From contig SAUG01000092.1 in the NCBI GenBank assembly GCA_011316305.1, positions 1 through 64,000 of the forward strand: DNA of 64,000 nt, in the 5' to 3' direction. Numbering within the stretch: position 1 is the stretch's first letter; each line of letters starts with the position of its first letter. This DNA is from Rusavskia elegans. Taxonomy: Eukaryota; Ascomycota; Lecanoromycetes; Teloschistales; Teloschistaceae. Position numbers and translations under genes: made by a program. Under the pieces are notes generated by a model. That model was given only the letters and a program-made list of their open reading frames with translations. It was not told where the DNA came from and searched no databases. Positions 11,780 to 23,400 of the stretch are shown piece after piece.

Positions 11780-12722
11780 CCTTTTTCGAAATATACAGCG
11801 AGGCTTTTATATATAAAATTAAACGTTCTATCGCTATATTTAGATATTATAAACCGGAAAAGATATCGCGGAAAAGGCCGCCGATTAAATCTACTAACGA
11901 AATAAGATTTTATAAAATAATCGAATACTTTATTTCAAATTCTATAATTTTATTTTACCGAAATAGCGGAATAGATTTTCGATTTATATAAAAAAAATCA
12001 TTCTGCCGTCAGTATATATTAGATATTAAAGGCTTTAAAGATTAGTAAAAAGTCGCTACGTATAGAGATAAAGGAAAGGAATTAGTTACTCCGCGATAAT
12101 ATTATTTTGGAGATTAGATACTATAAATACTGGCAGTTTATTTATATAAACGAGAAAACTACTAATAAATATACGGTTCATCGTATACGTAGATAGTCTT
12201 TATATAATATTAAACCAGCGGTTTAAAGACCTTTTTACTATTTCTAAAGATTTAATATTTACCCGACGTACTATTCCGATGAAATCTTTATATATACGAT
12301 ATACTAGAACTCTATTAAAAGATATCGGCTCGAATAGTTTCTAGAATAAATGATTTTTCCTCGATATAATTTGTTTCCTGGATCTAAATTAGTAATTGTT
12401 ATAGATAACTGTTTAACGTATATAAATAAAAGAGTCGAAAAGCTCTACGAGCGATAGGGATTAAAGATCTTCTATCTACTTCTATATTCGCTAGATTTTC
12501 ATTCTATTAAAGAGTTTTTTTTATATTTAAAGATATAAATAAAGCGCTATTTTATAGATTTTAATTATCTAGCCTTTCGGGAATTCCTCGAATAAATAAT
12601 AGAAAACTGCGGTAATAATAAAAAGATAGCTAAAGAATACTTTTAGTATTTAAAATATTTTATTAAAGATACTAATATTAATATATTAGAAGAAAACTAT
12701 TTAGATATAGATAAATAGTTTT
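11780..12722 (+). pseudogene. Tc1/mariner (IS630)-like DDE transposase, RIP-degraded
   Basis: With stops read as decayed codons, the plus strand gives the C-terminal half of a DDE transposase. 'V-I-V-I-D-N' followed by decayed target residues lies at about 12389-12433 (second catalytic Asp region). 'L-L-L-Y-S-x-D-F-H-S-I-K-E-F', decayed from the family's L-P-P-Y-S-P-D-x-N-P-I-E, lies at about 12470-12515. A basic, possibly DNA-binding segment rich in K/R/P lies near 11860-11930. The length fits a transposase of about 310 residues. Terminal inverted repeats were not identified with confidence. Many in-frame TAG/TAA codons make it dead. Confidence 0.7.
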
Positions 12723-14394
12723 AAATTAAAAAGATATACGGAAGACGTTTCGAATACTAAAGCCGTTAGAGCGTAATATATTAAAACTTTAAAAATTTAT
12801 AATTGCGTTAAAAATAATTCGATTTTAATTATTTTTAAAGTAATCGAATATATATAATATATTCTATAACTCTCCTATATTAATTATATAGTTTAGTATA
12901 GTCTATAGATAGTACTGATAGATATTAGTAAAATAGAATTTTAATAGTCTAAAATTTAATATCGATTTCGTTTTTAGCGTCTATCGTCTCGTCGTATACT
13001 AATTAACTATATCTTCGGAGTTTTACTTTATTACGATTCTATAGTAATTTTTAATATTTTCGACGATTAAAATAGTAGAAATCTTTATAAGCTAAATAAA
13101 TTTTTATTATAAATATAAACGATAATTAATAGATAACAAAGTTTTGGAATACGTAAAACGTATTTAAATACTATAAAAATAATTAAAACCGGATCGCTTT
13201 TAATATAGCTAGAAATTATTAAAATTCGAATATATTACGCCCGGGCGGTCTTAGCGCTCGAAACGCTTTCTATACGCTATTTTAATCGTTTTTTCTTTTT
13301 CTTTAATATCGTTTTCGATTTATTTCTAATTACTTTAATCTGTTATTTTATCGTCGTAATTATCCGATTCGCAAGGACTAGATACTATAGGTAATATAGT
13401 AATATTATAAAGAAGATTGAAAGAAAAAGAAAATATATTACGTATCTAATTTCTAATCCCGGCGCTAAGTCGTTTTTTTAGCTTTTTACCGATTTCTATC
13501 TTTTTATATTTCTCTATAGTAAGCTAATAGAACTAGCGTAAATAATTTCTTTTATTAGTAGCCTTTTTTTATATATTAAAAATCATATACTTTTCGGACG
13601 GATTACTATAAATCTACTATCTGAAATACTAATATTTTAACTACTTTTAATTATCTATAATCCGTATCGGATTACGCGGAAGTTCTAGCGTTTGTATCTC
13701 TATAAAATTAGCTGTACGGTTAGTAGTAGATAGTCGAAAAGAAAGTTTAACTAACGTAGAAAGATAAAGTTTAGCGTTTTACGTTCTATAAAAACTCTAT
13801 AATATTATCGCTAGATTAAAAACAGCTATTAACTATTATACTAGTAATTAATCCGACGTCTAGAAAAATTACTATAGTATAGATAGAATTTATATAGTCG
13901 TTGCCGCCGGTATTTCGTTTTTTTTTTATCTAATTTCGTTTTATTCGAATCGCTAGCTTTTTAAATTTATATATAGAGCTGTTTTCTAATTTTTCTAGAC
14001 GGATTAACGAAAGTAATATCTTTATATTTAGATTTCTTTAAAGATAAATCTTTATTCTAAATAGTATTTTAACCGATATTTAGTTTATAATATAACTTTT
14101 TCTTCGATAGCGCCTAATAGTAATAACTTCTATTAGAATATTAAGCAGTATCGTAGAGATTTATCTTTATTATCTGACGTTCGATTTCTCCGTAAAATTT
14201 ATCGATTTTCTTTTACTAGTAGCGATATTACTTCTATTTATTCGTAGAAATACTAGTTTTCTTTATATTATTTCCGTTATCTATATCTTTACCTTTATTT
14301 TTCTTAGAATTTTTATTAAAGAAAACGTCGCGATATTTAAAAGAAAAGAAAAAAGAAAAAGAAACTTTATCGCTATCTATTATAGAATCGGAAT
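12723..14394. other. AT-rich RIP-like DNA, unassigned
   Basis: No motif could be assigned. On the minus strand a reading with stops ignored runs from about 14390 to 13240 and is rich in Lys, Arg and Ile. It could be a degraded transposon protein, but I recognise no domain. A short GC-rich island (cgcccgggcggtcttagcgctcg) lies at 13238-13262. Confidence 0.4.
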
Positions 14395-15355
14395 AGATTG
14401 GCTGTCGGGTCGAATTTTAAATTCGAGTTAAAAAAATCGATCCGATCTAGGCTGGCCGTCGGGTCGGATTTCGCACCCGGATTAGCTAACCCGATCCGAT
14501 TCGAATCGGATTAGACTAAAATATAATCCGATCTAACCGGATTTTAAACCCGGGTTAGCTAACCCGATTCGACCCGCTAAAACTAGATTTGAGCGCTAAA
14601 CTCTAGTATAAAAGTATAATTCTAGTATAAAAATTATACGAATAATTTAAAAAAACTCTAATTAATTAACTACGCTAGCTAGAAAGATTCTAGTAAAATT
14701 AATTATATTACCTAATTATATTACTTTTATATATATTTAATTAATAAATTAATTAATATATTATATTATTATATAATTAAATAAAAAAGCTTAATAGATA
14801 TCCGGGTTTAATCCGGGTTCGATCCGGACCCGACCGTTTAGCAGATCGAACCGGTTCGACCTATTAAAATCGGGTCGGGTTTCCGATAATTCGATAGGAA
14901 TTCGACCCGAAGTAGCCAGTCTAATCCGACCCGAATCGGTTTCGATTTTTCTAAATACCGAACCGATAGATTTTCGGTTTTTAATTTATAATCCGATCCG
15001 ACCCGATTTAGAACTATTAAAATACAAAATACTAGTATAAAAATATAACTTTAGTATAAAAATTTTATTTATTTATCTAAAAAAAACTTAGTTATTAACT
15101 ACGCTAGCTAGAAAGATTTTAGTTAAATTAAATATAATTTTTAAATATATTATCTTTATATATAATTAATTTATTTATTATTTTCAATATTATATTATAT
15201 ATAGGACGTTTAGCGGGTTCGTTTAAATTATAGTTCAATTTCCAAAATCGAACCGGAACCGACTTTTTAGTAGATTAGATTAAATCGATTTATTAAAATT
15301 CGAATTAACTTTCCGAATATCGATAGAAATCTATATAAAAATAGATAGTCTAAAT
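14395..15355. mobile_element. Outer MITE copy interrupted by a second copy
   Basis: The ends (ggctgtcgggtcgaa at 14399; ...atagatagtcta at about 15352) resemble those of the 0.47 kb MITE family. The interior shares the family block 'aactacgctagctagaaagatt'. A second family member (14450-14920) interrupts it near its left end. Confidence 0.65.
14450..14920. mobile_element. 0.47 kb MITE, inner copy, TSD CTA
   Basis: The 471-base element starts GGCTGGCCGTCGGGTCGGA and ends TTCGACCCGAAGTAGCCAGT, an imperfect terminal inverted repeat. It is flanked by CTA on both sides (14447-14449 and 14921-14923). A 3-bp YTA duplication suggests PIF/Harbinger-type mobilisation. This assignment is an inference from TSD length and TIR only. 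Confidence 0.75.
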
Positions 15356-16250
15356 CGAAATTATTAGAAAAAAAAATAATAGTAATATCGAAGTTATATA
15401 TTCTCGCTTTCTTTTATTCTTTATTTTTTTTAAATATTTATAGAGATATTATTTTAGACGTTATCGAAAGAAAATAAATAATAGTTTAATATAATAAATA
15501 CGTTGATATTTTTATAGTTTTCCTAGATAATCTAAAGTTAATAGAAACGGTTAATCTATTTCTAATCGTCCGGTTCTATATATTTATTAACGGCTGGATT
15601 TTTTATCTAATCTAGACTAGAAATCTTAGCAGTCAATCTATATAGACGATAAATTTCCGAAATCTCTTTATTATATTTTTTAATAATTAAAGTAATTCAG
15701 TTATCGTATTTAAAAATATCTAATACTCTAAATCCTTTAAAAATCAAATTATCTTTATAGTAAATATTTTAATTAACCGTATATATAGTCGATAGTAGAT
15801 AAACCTTTTCGTTTTTAGCTTTTTCCGCGGCAGCTTTATCTTCGAAAGTTTTATTAGCTTTTTCTACCGCCGCGGCAGCGGCTTCGGCGGCCTTTTACTA
15901 CTTTTTCTAGACGGCGAAAACCTTTTTAATAACTGCTATAAATACCCGTTTAGTAGACGGTTTAGAAATAGTAGATCGCCGATAGGATTTCGATATATCT
16001 ATAACGATAGCTTCTATAGCTATTTAGAGATTATCGCGCTATCGGCTGCGAACGTTATAAACGTTACGTATAGTAAAAACGGTAGATATAACGTAATAAA
16101 TATATATAACTTTAATTAACCGAATTCGATACGTATAAATAGAATTATAATAGTAGTAGAGATTAAAAGATTATAATGGTTAAGTTTTTATAGGATGTAC
16201 GGCTAATTTAGATAGAGTTTTCCAAATTTTTAAATTGTTAAAATTCATTT
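15356..16250. other. AT-rich block border with Ala-rich reading on the minus strand
   Basis: This is RIP-like DNA. Between about 15815 and 15900 the minus strand reads an Ala/Lys/Glu-rich coiled-coil-like segment (A-A-E-A-A-A-A-V-E-K). It is flanked by a basic segment (S-Y-R-R-S-T-I-S-K-P) near 15960-15990, in one frame with TAG stops. It is probably the C-terminal part of a degraded transposon protein, family unknown. The composition changes abruptly to GC-balanced near 16250. Confidence 0.35.
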
Positions 16251-16552
16251 AATTAGGGGTATGGTTGTAAAATTCGATTATTCTATGAGTATTGATCTCT
16301 GTAGATACAATATAATAGGTGCCCGCGAGTATCATGCGCGGCATGGCTACATGCTTACTTACATGCTTACTTACTTGCTTGCTTGCCTGGTTGCTTTGCC
16401 TGAGTGGTCACGTAGTCAAATGCCCAAGAAAAAGGGAAGGGAAAGGGACGGGGACGGGCTGGCTGAATCCATATCTATATCCCCACCCACACAACCCTCT
16501 CTAACAAACTAAACTGCAACCCACCTCGCATCCCTCCTCCTCACCACCCTAT

Positions 16553-16612
16553 ACCCATCTCCATGCCCATCTCCATGCCCATTCCCATGCCCATTCCCAT
16601 GCCCATTCCCAC
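16553..16612. repeat. 12-bp minisatellite
   Basis: There are five units of ccatgcccat(ct/tc) in tandem, just downstream of the J-domain gene's stop codon (outside its coding part). Confidence 0.85.
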
Positions 16613-16653
16613 CCACCCCTCCACCACCCCCTTTACCAATGCCACAATCAACA

Positions 16654-18206
16654 TCACATAGCAACCCACCTACTATCCTTCCCCCTCACAACCCACCGCC
16701 AATCCAACACCCCCTGCGGCCTAGGGCCCCATCTAATATCCCACCCATCAGGTTCCAAACCCAGCGCCTCCGCAACGCCCACCAAAAACCCCCAAACCCA
16801 GGTCCCCAGATCCGCGAAATAACCACTCCACCACCATTCGCACCACTGAGCCAGGAGATCAACAAGCGGGGATGGTTTTTCTTTGTAGTAGGGGGGTGGT
16901 TTCCAGCCCTCCTTCTCATCCGCATTATCTATTCCCTGCAAAGCATAGACCTCACCACCACGACGCCAACCACGCTTACGGCCCTTATCCACCACACCGG
17001 GATGCCAAAACCCCCACCCACTCGGTTCCCCGCCCTCCATCAAATCCAACTTATCCACATCCCCCACCATCTCTATCCTTTTCCTCTCCGCCTCTTTAAT
17101 CCTCCTCCCCATCGCGCCGTGGAGGTATTTTTGATCCCAGTTCTCTCTCCGCTTGGGATTTAAGAGCGTTTTGCCCGCGGCGCGGATGACGGCGAAGACG
17201 TAAGCCGATATTTCGGGGGGCAGGTGGTGCGTGTGGATTTTATCCGGGTGGTAGAATTTTATCAGGGTGTTGTAGGCGGAAGCGATTTCGGAGTGCGGGG
17301 TAGGCGGGCGGACGGGGGAGGGGGATGGCAGGCCGAGGACGGAGTAGAAGTTTTTGGGGCTGGTGAGGAAGGAGAGGGTGTTGGGGCAGAGGGTAGGGAC
17401 GCAGGGGGGAGAGGTTCTGGTGTTGCTTTTGGCGGTGGTGGGGAAGAAAGGGCGGGCGTTGACTGGGTTTGGGAACATGGATTTGTTAGCTTGGCTTTAT
17501 TAATGGGAGGGGTGGAGCTCGGCGAGGGGAAAGGAAGGAGGGACTTACGGCGGTGGAGACGGCGACCGGCTGTCCCGCAGGACGAGGTGATTATTTCTTC
17601 GAATTGGAGGAGGAAGTCATCCTGGAAGTCTATCCACTTGGGAGGTCTACCGTCATTAATTCGAGCCAGGAGCGCGAGGGCTGCGAGCACATTAGTCAAG
17701 ATGGCAGCTTGTCGAAGTCTCTTCCTCGTTGATTGCTGTAGCCGCAGTGAAAAGCTGTTGATGAGATACTTTTGCGGACTGTAGAGGAGGAGGTAGAAGA
17801 CAAGGTAGATGGCGATAAAGGGGATGAGGACAGGCGCGAAGAAGATGGTGAATATGATAATGGAGAGATCGTGGACTAGACGGTGTCTGCATCCTGGACT
17901 GTGGCTGTAGCGAGAGCGAAGCCAGTAGAGAGGTGCAAAACATGTGTTGCGGAGCCGTGTAGAGAATGGGTCATTTGCTGGTTCGGCGAGTGGAAATGGT
18001 GTGATTGGTGATGAGGAGTATGAAGAAGATGAGTAGTAAGTAGAAGCAGAGTCGATGGAGGAATGTTCAGAGGAATGTTGGTAAGCATCGTCTGACAGCT
18101 CGAGCTGCAATTGCGATTGAGCGAGTGCATCGTCTAACAGAGGGTCTTCTGCGTCCTCGCTAGAAGTACGCCGACTCCGCATCATCGCTCCGGTTTGTAC
18201 AGACAA
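16654..18206 (-). CDS. Membrane J-domain (DnaJ-like) protein, two exons
   Basis: Predicted exons are 17549-18206 and 16654-17462, joined across an 86-base intron with donor GTAAGT, branch point GCTAAC (17490-17485) and acceptor CAG. The join keeps frame and gives 488 residues. Residues 1-90 are Ser/acidic-rich. Residues 112-142 are strongly hydrophobic (probably one or two membrane spans), and a second hydrophobic stretch lies at 166-181. Encoded by exon 2 is a J domain (about 258-315) with the HPD motif at 291-293, the site that stimulates Hsp70 ATPase. A Trp-rich tail follows. The protein is probably a co-chaperone anchored in an endomembrane. The ATG at 17478 that begins an uninterrupted ORF lies inside the intron and is not the real start. 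The intron is inferred, not tested. Confidence 0.82.
17463..17548 (-). other. Intron of the J-domain gene
   Basis: The donor is GTAAGT at 17548-17543, the branch site GCTAAC at 17490-17485 and the acceptor CAG at 17465-17463. Splicing joins a phase-1 codon (C|TC) and unites the membrane half with the J-domain half. Confidence 0.85.
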
Positions 18207-18690
18207 GGTAAGAACTCCAAGATGAGTTTAGTGAGGAGAAAAGAGAGAAGGAAAGAAAAGAGAAAGCGGTGGGCCAGCGGAGGGAAACGCAGCAGGTCGG
18301 CAATCTAACGGATAGATACATTCCAGCCGGATGCGGCACCTCCGACAAGCGGAAGTTAGTATGAGTTACCGCAAGCGGAAACCAGATGGTACATATTCTG
18401 AAAGATCCGACTGTGCCAGTACTAGAGAGTGATGTCCATAATACGGATCATAATGGACCCTAGCACCACAACTTTCAACGAGATTTGCCTCTCCTCTCTG
18501 CCGGTCACATTCTTGCCAGTAGAGGTTCCAGAGGGATCATCACACAGCGAGTGGTTCATCATGCTCGCAGACAGCAACTGACTGCCTATTGTAAGAGCTC
18601 CAATGCAGCCTCGAGTGGATTCAATCTCCTTCGCATCTCCCTTGGCTATCCAAATGTAGTATGGAGAGTTTCGGGGACTGGCTCCCTAAG
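18207..18690. other. Intergenic region upstream of the J-domain gene
   Basis: GC-balanced DNA presumably containing the J-domain gene promoter. No convincing coding region or motif was recognised, and short ORFs here look like chance. Confidence 0.4.
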
Positions 18691-19012
18691 AGCGGTGTTG
18701 CGATTGTGATGGCTCTGCCAATCTCCAAACCCATGCAAGCTGCCCTTGACGAATGCCAACGTTGATAACGAGCTCTTCCTCAGATAAGGATTGTTCCTCT
18801 TTGGCTGCTTGTTGTCCAGAGCGATCTGTATCGTTGAGGACGACAGTGTTGGTTGGGTAGAGCGGTAGGCAGCGACAGAGTTGTGTCCAAGCCGAGTTGG
18901 AAGTCTTCCCTGTCGACTGAAGGATGGATTGCATGACTGATAAGTAGCATCGCTGATGTGTAGGGCGTAGCCTACGAGATTTAGTCCTTGGTGAAACTGG
19001 AGCCAGCCTCAC
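18686..19012 (-). CDS. Hypothetical protein fragment, 108 codons
   Basis: This open frame on the minus strand lacks an ATG at its upstream end and abuts the left end of the Mutator-like insertion at 19019. If the insertion is removed, the upstream sequence would continue at 21538. The interior reads plausibly as protein (N-D-T-D-R-S-G-Q-Q-A-A-K-E-E-Q then S-E-E-E-L-V-I-N-V), but I do not recognise a family. It may be a gene truncated by the transposon or a chance ORF. Confidence 0.3.
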   Translation of the reverse strand: MRLAPVSPRTKSRRLRPTHQRCYLSVMQSILQSTGKTSNSAWTQLCRCLPLYPTNTVVLNDTDRSGQQAAKEEQSLSEEELVINVGIRQGQLAWVWRLAEPSQSQHRS

Positions 19013-19018
19013 GGGACC
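19007..19018. repeat. Left flanking direct repeat of the Mutator-like element
   Basis: CCTCACGGGACC is identical to 21526-21537. It is the likely target-site duplication, although 12 bases is slightly longer than the 9-11 usual for Mutator-like elements. Confidence 0.7.
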
Positions 19019-20279
19019 CCGTCGATAAGACAGTCAGTCTAATGCACGCCACCATGTCCTATATACGTTATACCTATTTTTAGTACGCGTTTCGTAAAAT
19101 ATAGTATTATTATAAAGGCGCGTATCTATTTCGCTAGCGTTAACTTCGCTGGCGTTTATATAGAAAAATTTTAATAAAGGATTTATATAGTTTAATTAGA
19201 TTATTAGAACATAATTCTATCTATTACTATCGGAATTCTTTAATATCTAAATTTCGAAGCTCGCCTGTAATACGGTCTAATTTATTTAATTACTATTTTA
19301 TTAACGTATCGACGATTTCCGAAAGATATTTTACTATCTATTTTTCTAGATTATAATATCTATTTTTTAGACTATCGAATATTTCTTTTATATCTAGCCT
19401 CTGTTAGATCGAGGTTCTAATTTCCTTATCTATATTTTATTCGAAAAATTTAGTTATTATACGTTTATAGAATTCGAATTTCGATTTTTTCTATATATAG
19501 ATATATATATTAAAGTTATTAGACGTTAGAATACAATAAAATATATATTACTATTAGATAAAACGATATAATAACTACTATTTATAGTAAATAAGGTATT
19601 AATAATAAAATTCGTTATTAAAATCGTAAAGATTATTATCTATTTTGATATACTCGTTCGCTAGTTTAATTTTCTGGATTATTATTTTCTATACTAGAGT
19701 TAAAAACTTTTAAAAACTAGAATATTCGGCGAGTTAAAAAAAAATACGGCTATAGAAGTTTTATTCGGTAATATTAACGCGTTAATTCTATTTTTTATCT
19801 ATCGTTAATATATATTAAATAGCGCCTTTTAAAATATACTAAACTATTATTTATTTACCGATTGAAATTAATAGACGTTTAAAAGTAAAATAATAGATTT
19901 TTATAGTAAAAGTAACGGTAATTTAGAAAAAGAAAAGCGAATAAAATTAAAAAGTATACGTTTATAATTTTATTATATTCTATTATTTTTTTCAGATATA
20001 TTTCTTTTTATCTTTCGGAATAGTATTAATAGTAACTTTAATTGATTTTTTATAGCCCGGCCGATTCTAGCGGAAACGTAACGTAGCTTTTAGATATTTA
20101 AATATTTATTTACTTTTTAGTCTAGAAAATTTACTTTTTAACGTCTAATCGAAATGAAAAATATATAGTAAATATATAACTTTTTATTTATCGATAAAAA
20201 ATTCCGAAAATACTAGTTTTACTATTTATTATTCGGCTGTTAAATTATTCGTTAATATATATCTAAAGTTTTAATCTTT

Positions 20280-20460
20280 TTATCTTTTATACTAACGTTT
20301 TAGAATATATAAAATTTCAACTATAATATTACTATTATCTCCTATCGCTATAATATAAATATAAATTCGGTATTTAGTAGTAGTATCGCGTATAGCTAGC
20401 GAATATAATTACTAGCCGAGTTTATTCGTATTATAGATCGAATCCATAAACGTTAAATAA
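20280..20460 (-). pseudogene. MULE transposase core fragment
   Basis: This is the recognisable part of the transposase of the element at 19019-21525. It comprises the M-D-x-x-x-x-T-N-x-L-G motif and the following conserved strand and helix, ending with a Lys-rich 'I-L-K-R' segment. Other parts of the protein (DNA-binding N-terminus, remaining catalytic residues) could not be located through the stops. The family is assigned from this motif alone. Confidence 0.6.
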
Positions 20461-21336
20461 CCGCGATATTTTAAAATTCAAATTTATTATTAGATGCCGA
20501 AAATAGTACTATATAATATAGTTCTATCGAGTTTACGTGCTTCGATTTTCTAATAAAAATATTTCTACTAAAAAATCCGAAATATTAGCTACTAAATTAT
20601 GAATTTTAGATTAATATTTACTTTATAAAGTTAATTAAATAGTATTACTCGCTAGGTTTTCTATAATTTTTTTTTTCTAACTATTAAATAAAAATCCGGA
20701 TTAGTTTTTTTCTATCTAGCTATAACGTTATATATATTATATCGTTCTATATATTTATTTCTAATAGTAATTAAATTTTTTTTTATATTAATAAAAAATT
20801 TATTTTTAGAAAGTTTTTAACTATAATAGTTTAGAATTTTTAGTTAATATAATTACCGATAGTTTTATAGATCGTAGTATTTTATTTAATAAAATCTTTT
20901 TTAACGAGATTATAATTATATTATTTATAATTACCGAACCGTTAATTATAAACTAGAAAGAAAATATATAGAAAACGTTATTACTAAAATACTATATTAG
21001 TTTAAACTTTAAATTATAAAAATCGATAATAGTTCGTATTTTTTTATTCCGGATACTTTTATTCTAGGTTTTCCGCTACTTTTTCTACTTTAGATAATAC
21101 TAATAATAGACGGATAATATACGCGAAATAGTTACTTTATTATCTTTATTTAAATTCTATACGTTATTAATATTCGGCTAATATATATTAAATTAGATAG
21201 AAAAAAAAATAATAATTTCGAAAAGTTCGAATATACGATAACGTATTAGTTCTAGATTTTACGAGAAATTAAGGAACGATATAGCAGCGGTAGCGGAACG
21301 GAAGTAAAAAAAAAATAATAGAAACTATCTATAAAA

Positions 21337-21412
21337 AAAACGCCGATAAAAATAGCGTATAGAAAACGACGATAAAGATAGCGTATAGAGAACGACGATA
21401 AAGATAAAGAAA
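21337..21412. repeat. 26-bp tandem repeat inside the MULE
   Basis: There are about three units of 'aaaacg(c/a)cgataaa(a/g)atagcgtatag' near the right end of the element. Confidence 0.7.
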
Positions 21413-21537
21413 AAGGCAGGCAGAAAGATACGCGTCTCTATTGTTTATATACTAATTACTGTGGAGCATGCAGGGATTCCAACCTTCTTGGCGTGCATTA
21501 GATTGACTGTCTTTTAGACGTTGCCCCTCACGGGACC

Positions 21538-23076
21538 ATTCCGCGCGGTCTAACTCCCCACGCATGACAAAGGAGTTATATAAGCAGCTCCATCAACTGG
21601 TTCATCCATTTGTGCATTTCCCTACCTGTTCCTGACTTCGGTATATATTCTACTACGACTTAAACTCCGTGTCTTCGGATTACTAGGATATGGAGCAGCA
21701 TGGCTCACCAATACTGACGACTCGCCGACACTACCAAAGCCACCAAAGCCGCCGTTACAGCCACTGATCAGATATATCTCAGAGCCTTGAACTCACTGGA
21801 GGAGCCACCTTTGCGTCAGTATGTACGTGTATTCTGCCCCCTCCAACCCTTCTTTCTGCGACTGATGCGCTGATGATCGGCAGGTCAGATGTAACTTGCA
21901 CAATTGCCGGATGGACCCTTTCCCTCTCCAATGACAGATCATCGCGCATGGACCATGTGAAGGGATGGATCGACATACGAACTGTCGCTGTTCAAGCAGA
22001 TTGAACAAGTTGAGGACTGAGTCGGTTGAGCCGTCGAGCTGTTGAGAGGCGCAAATTCGCCAAGCAGCGCGCGCTGAGGCAGCCGAGCACTGCGCCGCGC
22101 GGAGACGTCAAGAGCAGGAATTCCCTGAAGCAGCGGCAACAATCAAGAGGGAGAGATATCAGGAGGAGCATCAAGCGACGAGATGTCAACAGCAGGGGGC
22201 GGAGAAGCTTCGAGAGCAGCGGTGACGAGGGCCAGCAGACCTTGCACCACCAGAGCCTGGAATCAGCAGAGCTTGAAGCAGCCGACCTATCATCACCCAT
22301 CACTTCACCACCAAACCTCGTACCACCAAATTTTGCGCCACCGGAGTCTCCTCGGGAAAGGTCAAGGGCCTTTCGTTTCTTGCTACTATTGGCCGCTGCT
22401 CCTTACCGTGTTATTGCGGTGCTGCAAGGGGACCGCTCGGTATCACATGTGGGTGGCCGAAAGACATTTTGAGCGAGGTGGATATCTTTGTCCCTCCGAC
22501 AAGGAAGCCATATCAGGATTTTGCAGGCGGTAGTTGGAGTATGGTCGCTCGACTCCTGGTATAGGTCTCGAAAGACGAGTTTTTCCCTAGGAAACGGTGG
22601 TATGAAGAGTATAGAAGGTTAGATTGAAAGGCACTGGGGCTTAGAGCAGCAGAAGCTACTGAACAACGAGATTATCTCTTAAGGCTTCGACGGTTTCCCC
22701 CAATGATAATCTCGGCTTTGCGGCCAGGTCTGAGAGTACATGGGACAACCTGAAAGCAGGCCTTAACAGATAGGCAACTTCCAATCCAACTCCTACCTTC
22801 AGAACCCATCTCGCCTCCGTTCATTTCTTGTCGTCTTCATCGGTTCGTTTGTCTGTTTGTCCAGTTGTCCGCTGGCCTGCAGTCTCAGTTGTCATCCTGC
22901 CTACTTTTTAGGACGGTGACGGAATTATTGTGTCTGTCAGTGATCCTGTCGTTCAGTCCATCTGCACCTTGTCCTGTCATCGAGCTGGACTGTCAGTTAT
23001 CACGGTTCATGAATTGCTGGTTGTATTGGGCTGCTGTTGTCAGCTCACAGTTGACGGCTGCCACCCTCACTTGAAG
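21538..23076 (+). other. GC-balanced remnant of a retrotransposon or gene, unassigned
   Basis: A TATA-like box (ttatataagcagc, 21575) is followed by short open frames. One (about 21714-21800) reads T-T-K-A-T-K-A-A-V-T-A-T-D-Q-I-Y and could be exonic, with a GTATGT donor directly after it. Another near 22080-22210 is Gln/Glu/Arg-rich and coiled-coil-like. No frame stays open long. The motif 'aatccaactcc.accttcagaac.catct' at about 22784-22813 recurs near 37241-37270, next to a gag fragment. I infer decayed LTR-retrotransposon DNA that escaped RIP, but function is not established. Confidence 0.35.
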
Positions 23077-23320
23077 ACCTGCCGAACATGGCATTTAGGG
23101 TCGATGCGGAGATAACTCCGGGATACGCGATAGAGAACGGACCCCTAGGTTACGGATACTTCCTATTATAGCTAGCGTTACCTTATTTAGCCTAACGTTT
23201 ACTCCTTACGTATACTATTTAGTAATTTATAGATTTTTCTTTTTTCTATATTTAAGAATATATAATATATATTTATTTTTATATAAATTCGAATTTTTAT
23301 ACTAGAATTTATAGTTATAA
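23077..23320 (+). repeat. LTR-like repeat, copy 1 (second copy 36455-36692)
   Basis: About 240 bases align with 36455-36692: acctgccgaa..., then 'tagctagcg.tac.ttattta', 'gtttactccttacg' and 'gtttagtaatttatagattt'. In this copy the first 70 bases are unmutated and the rest is AT-rich. In the other copy the opposite end is unmutated. The other copy directly precedes a gag start, so this is probably an LTR. Confidence 0.65.
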
Positions 23321-23400
23321 ATCCGGAATCGTATATTAAAATATTATTTCTATTATTTCATTATTAATATTAAATATTATAACGTCGAAAATTATATTTA

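Larger units (their letters stand above)
19019..21525 (-). mobile_element. Mutator-like (MULE) transposon, interior RIP-degraded
   Basis: The 2.5 kb element has inverted ends. Positions 19021-19051 (GTC..A.AAGACAGTCAGTCTAATGCACGCCA) match the complement of 21489-21520 over about 30 bases with few differences. The interior is AT-rich with RIP-like stops. On the minus strand at about 20414-20450 it reads F-M-D-S-x-Y-N-T-N-K-L-G, the start of the MULE transposase domain (first catalytic Asp region; known family pattern M-D-A-T-x-K-T-N). This is followed by L-A-I-R-D-T-T-x-K-Y. The identical 12-base repeats on both sides support a real insertion. The TIRs keep their CpA dinucleotides although the interior has nearly none. 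Confidence 0.72.

Noticed and set aside
16639..17163. 174-codon plus-strand ORF, and the overlapping 17224-17784 frame
   Set aside because: They are shadows of the J-domain gene on the other strand. The Pro/Gly-rich readings lack a domain.
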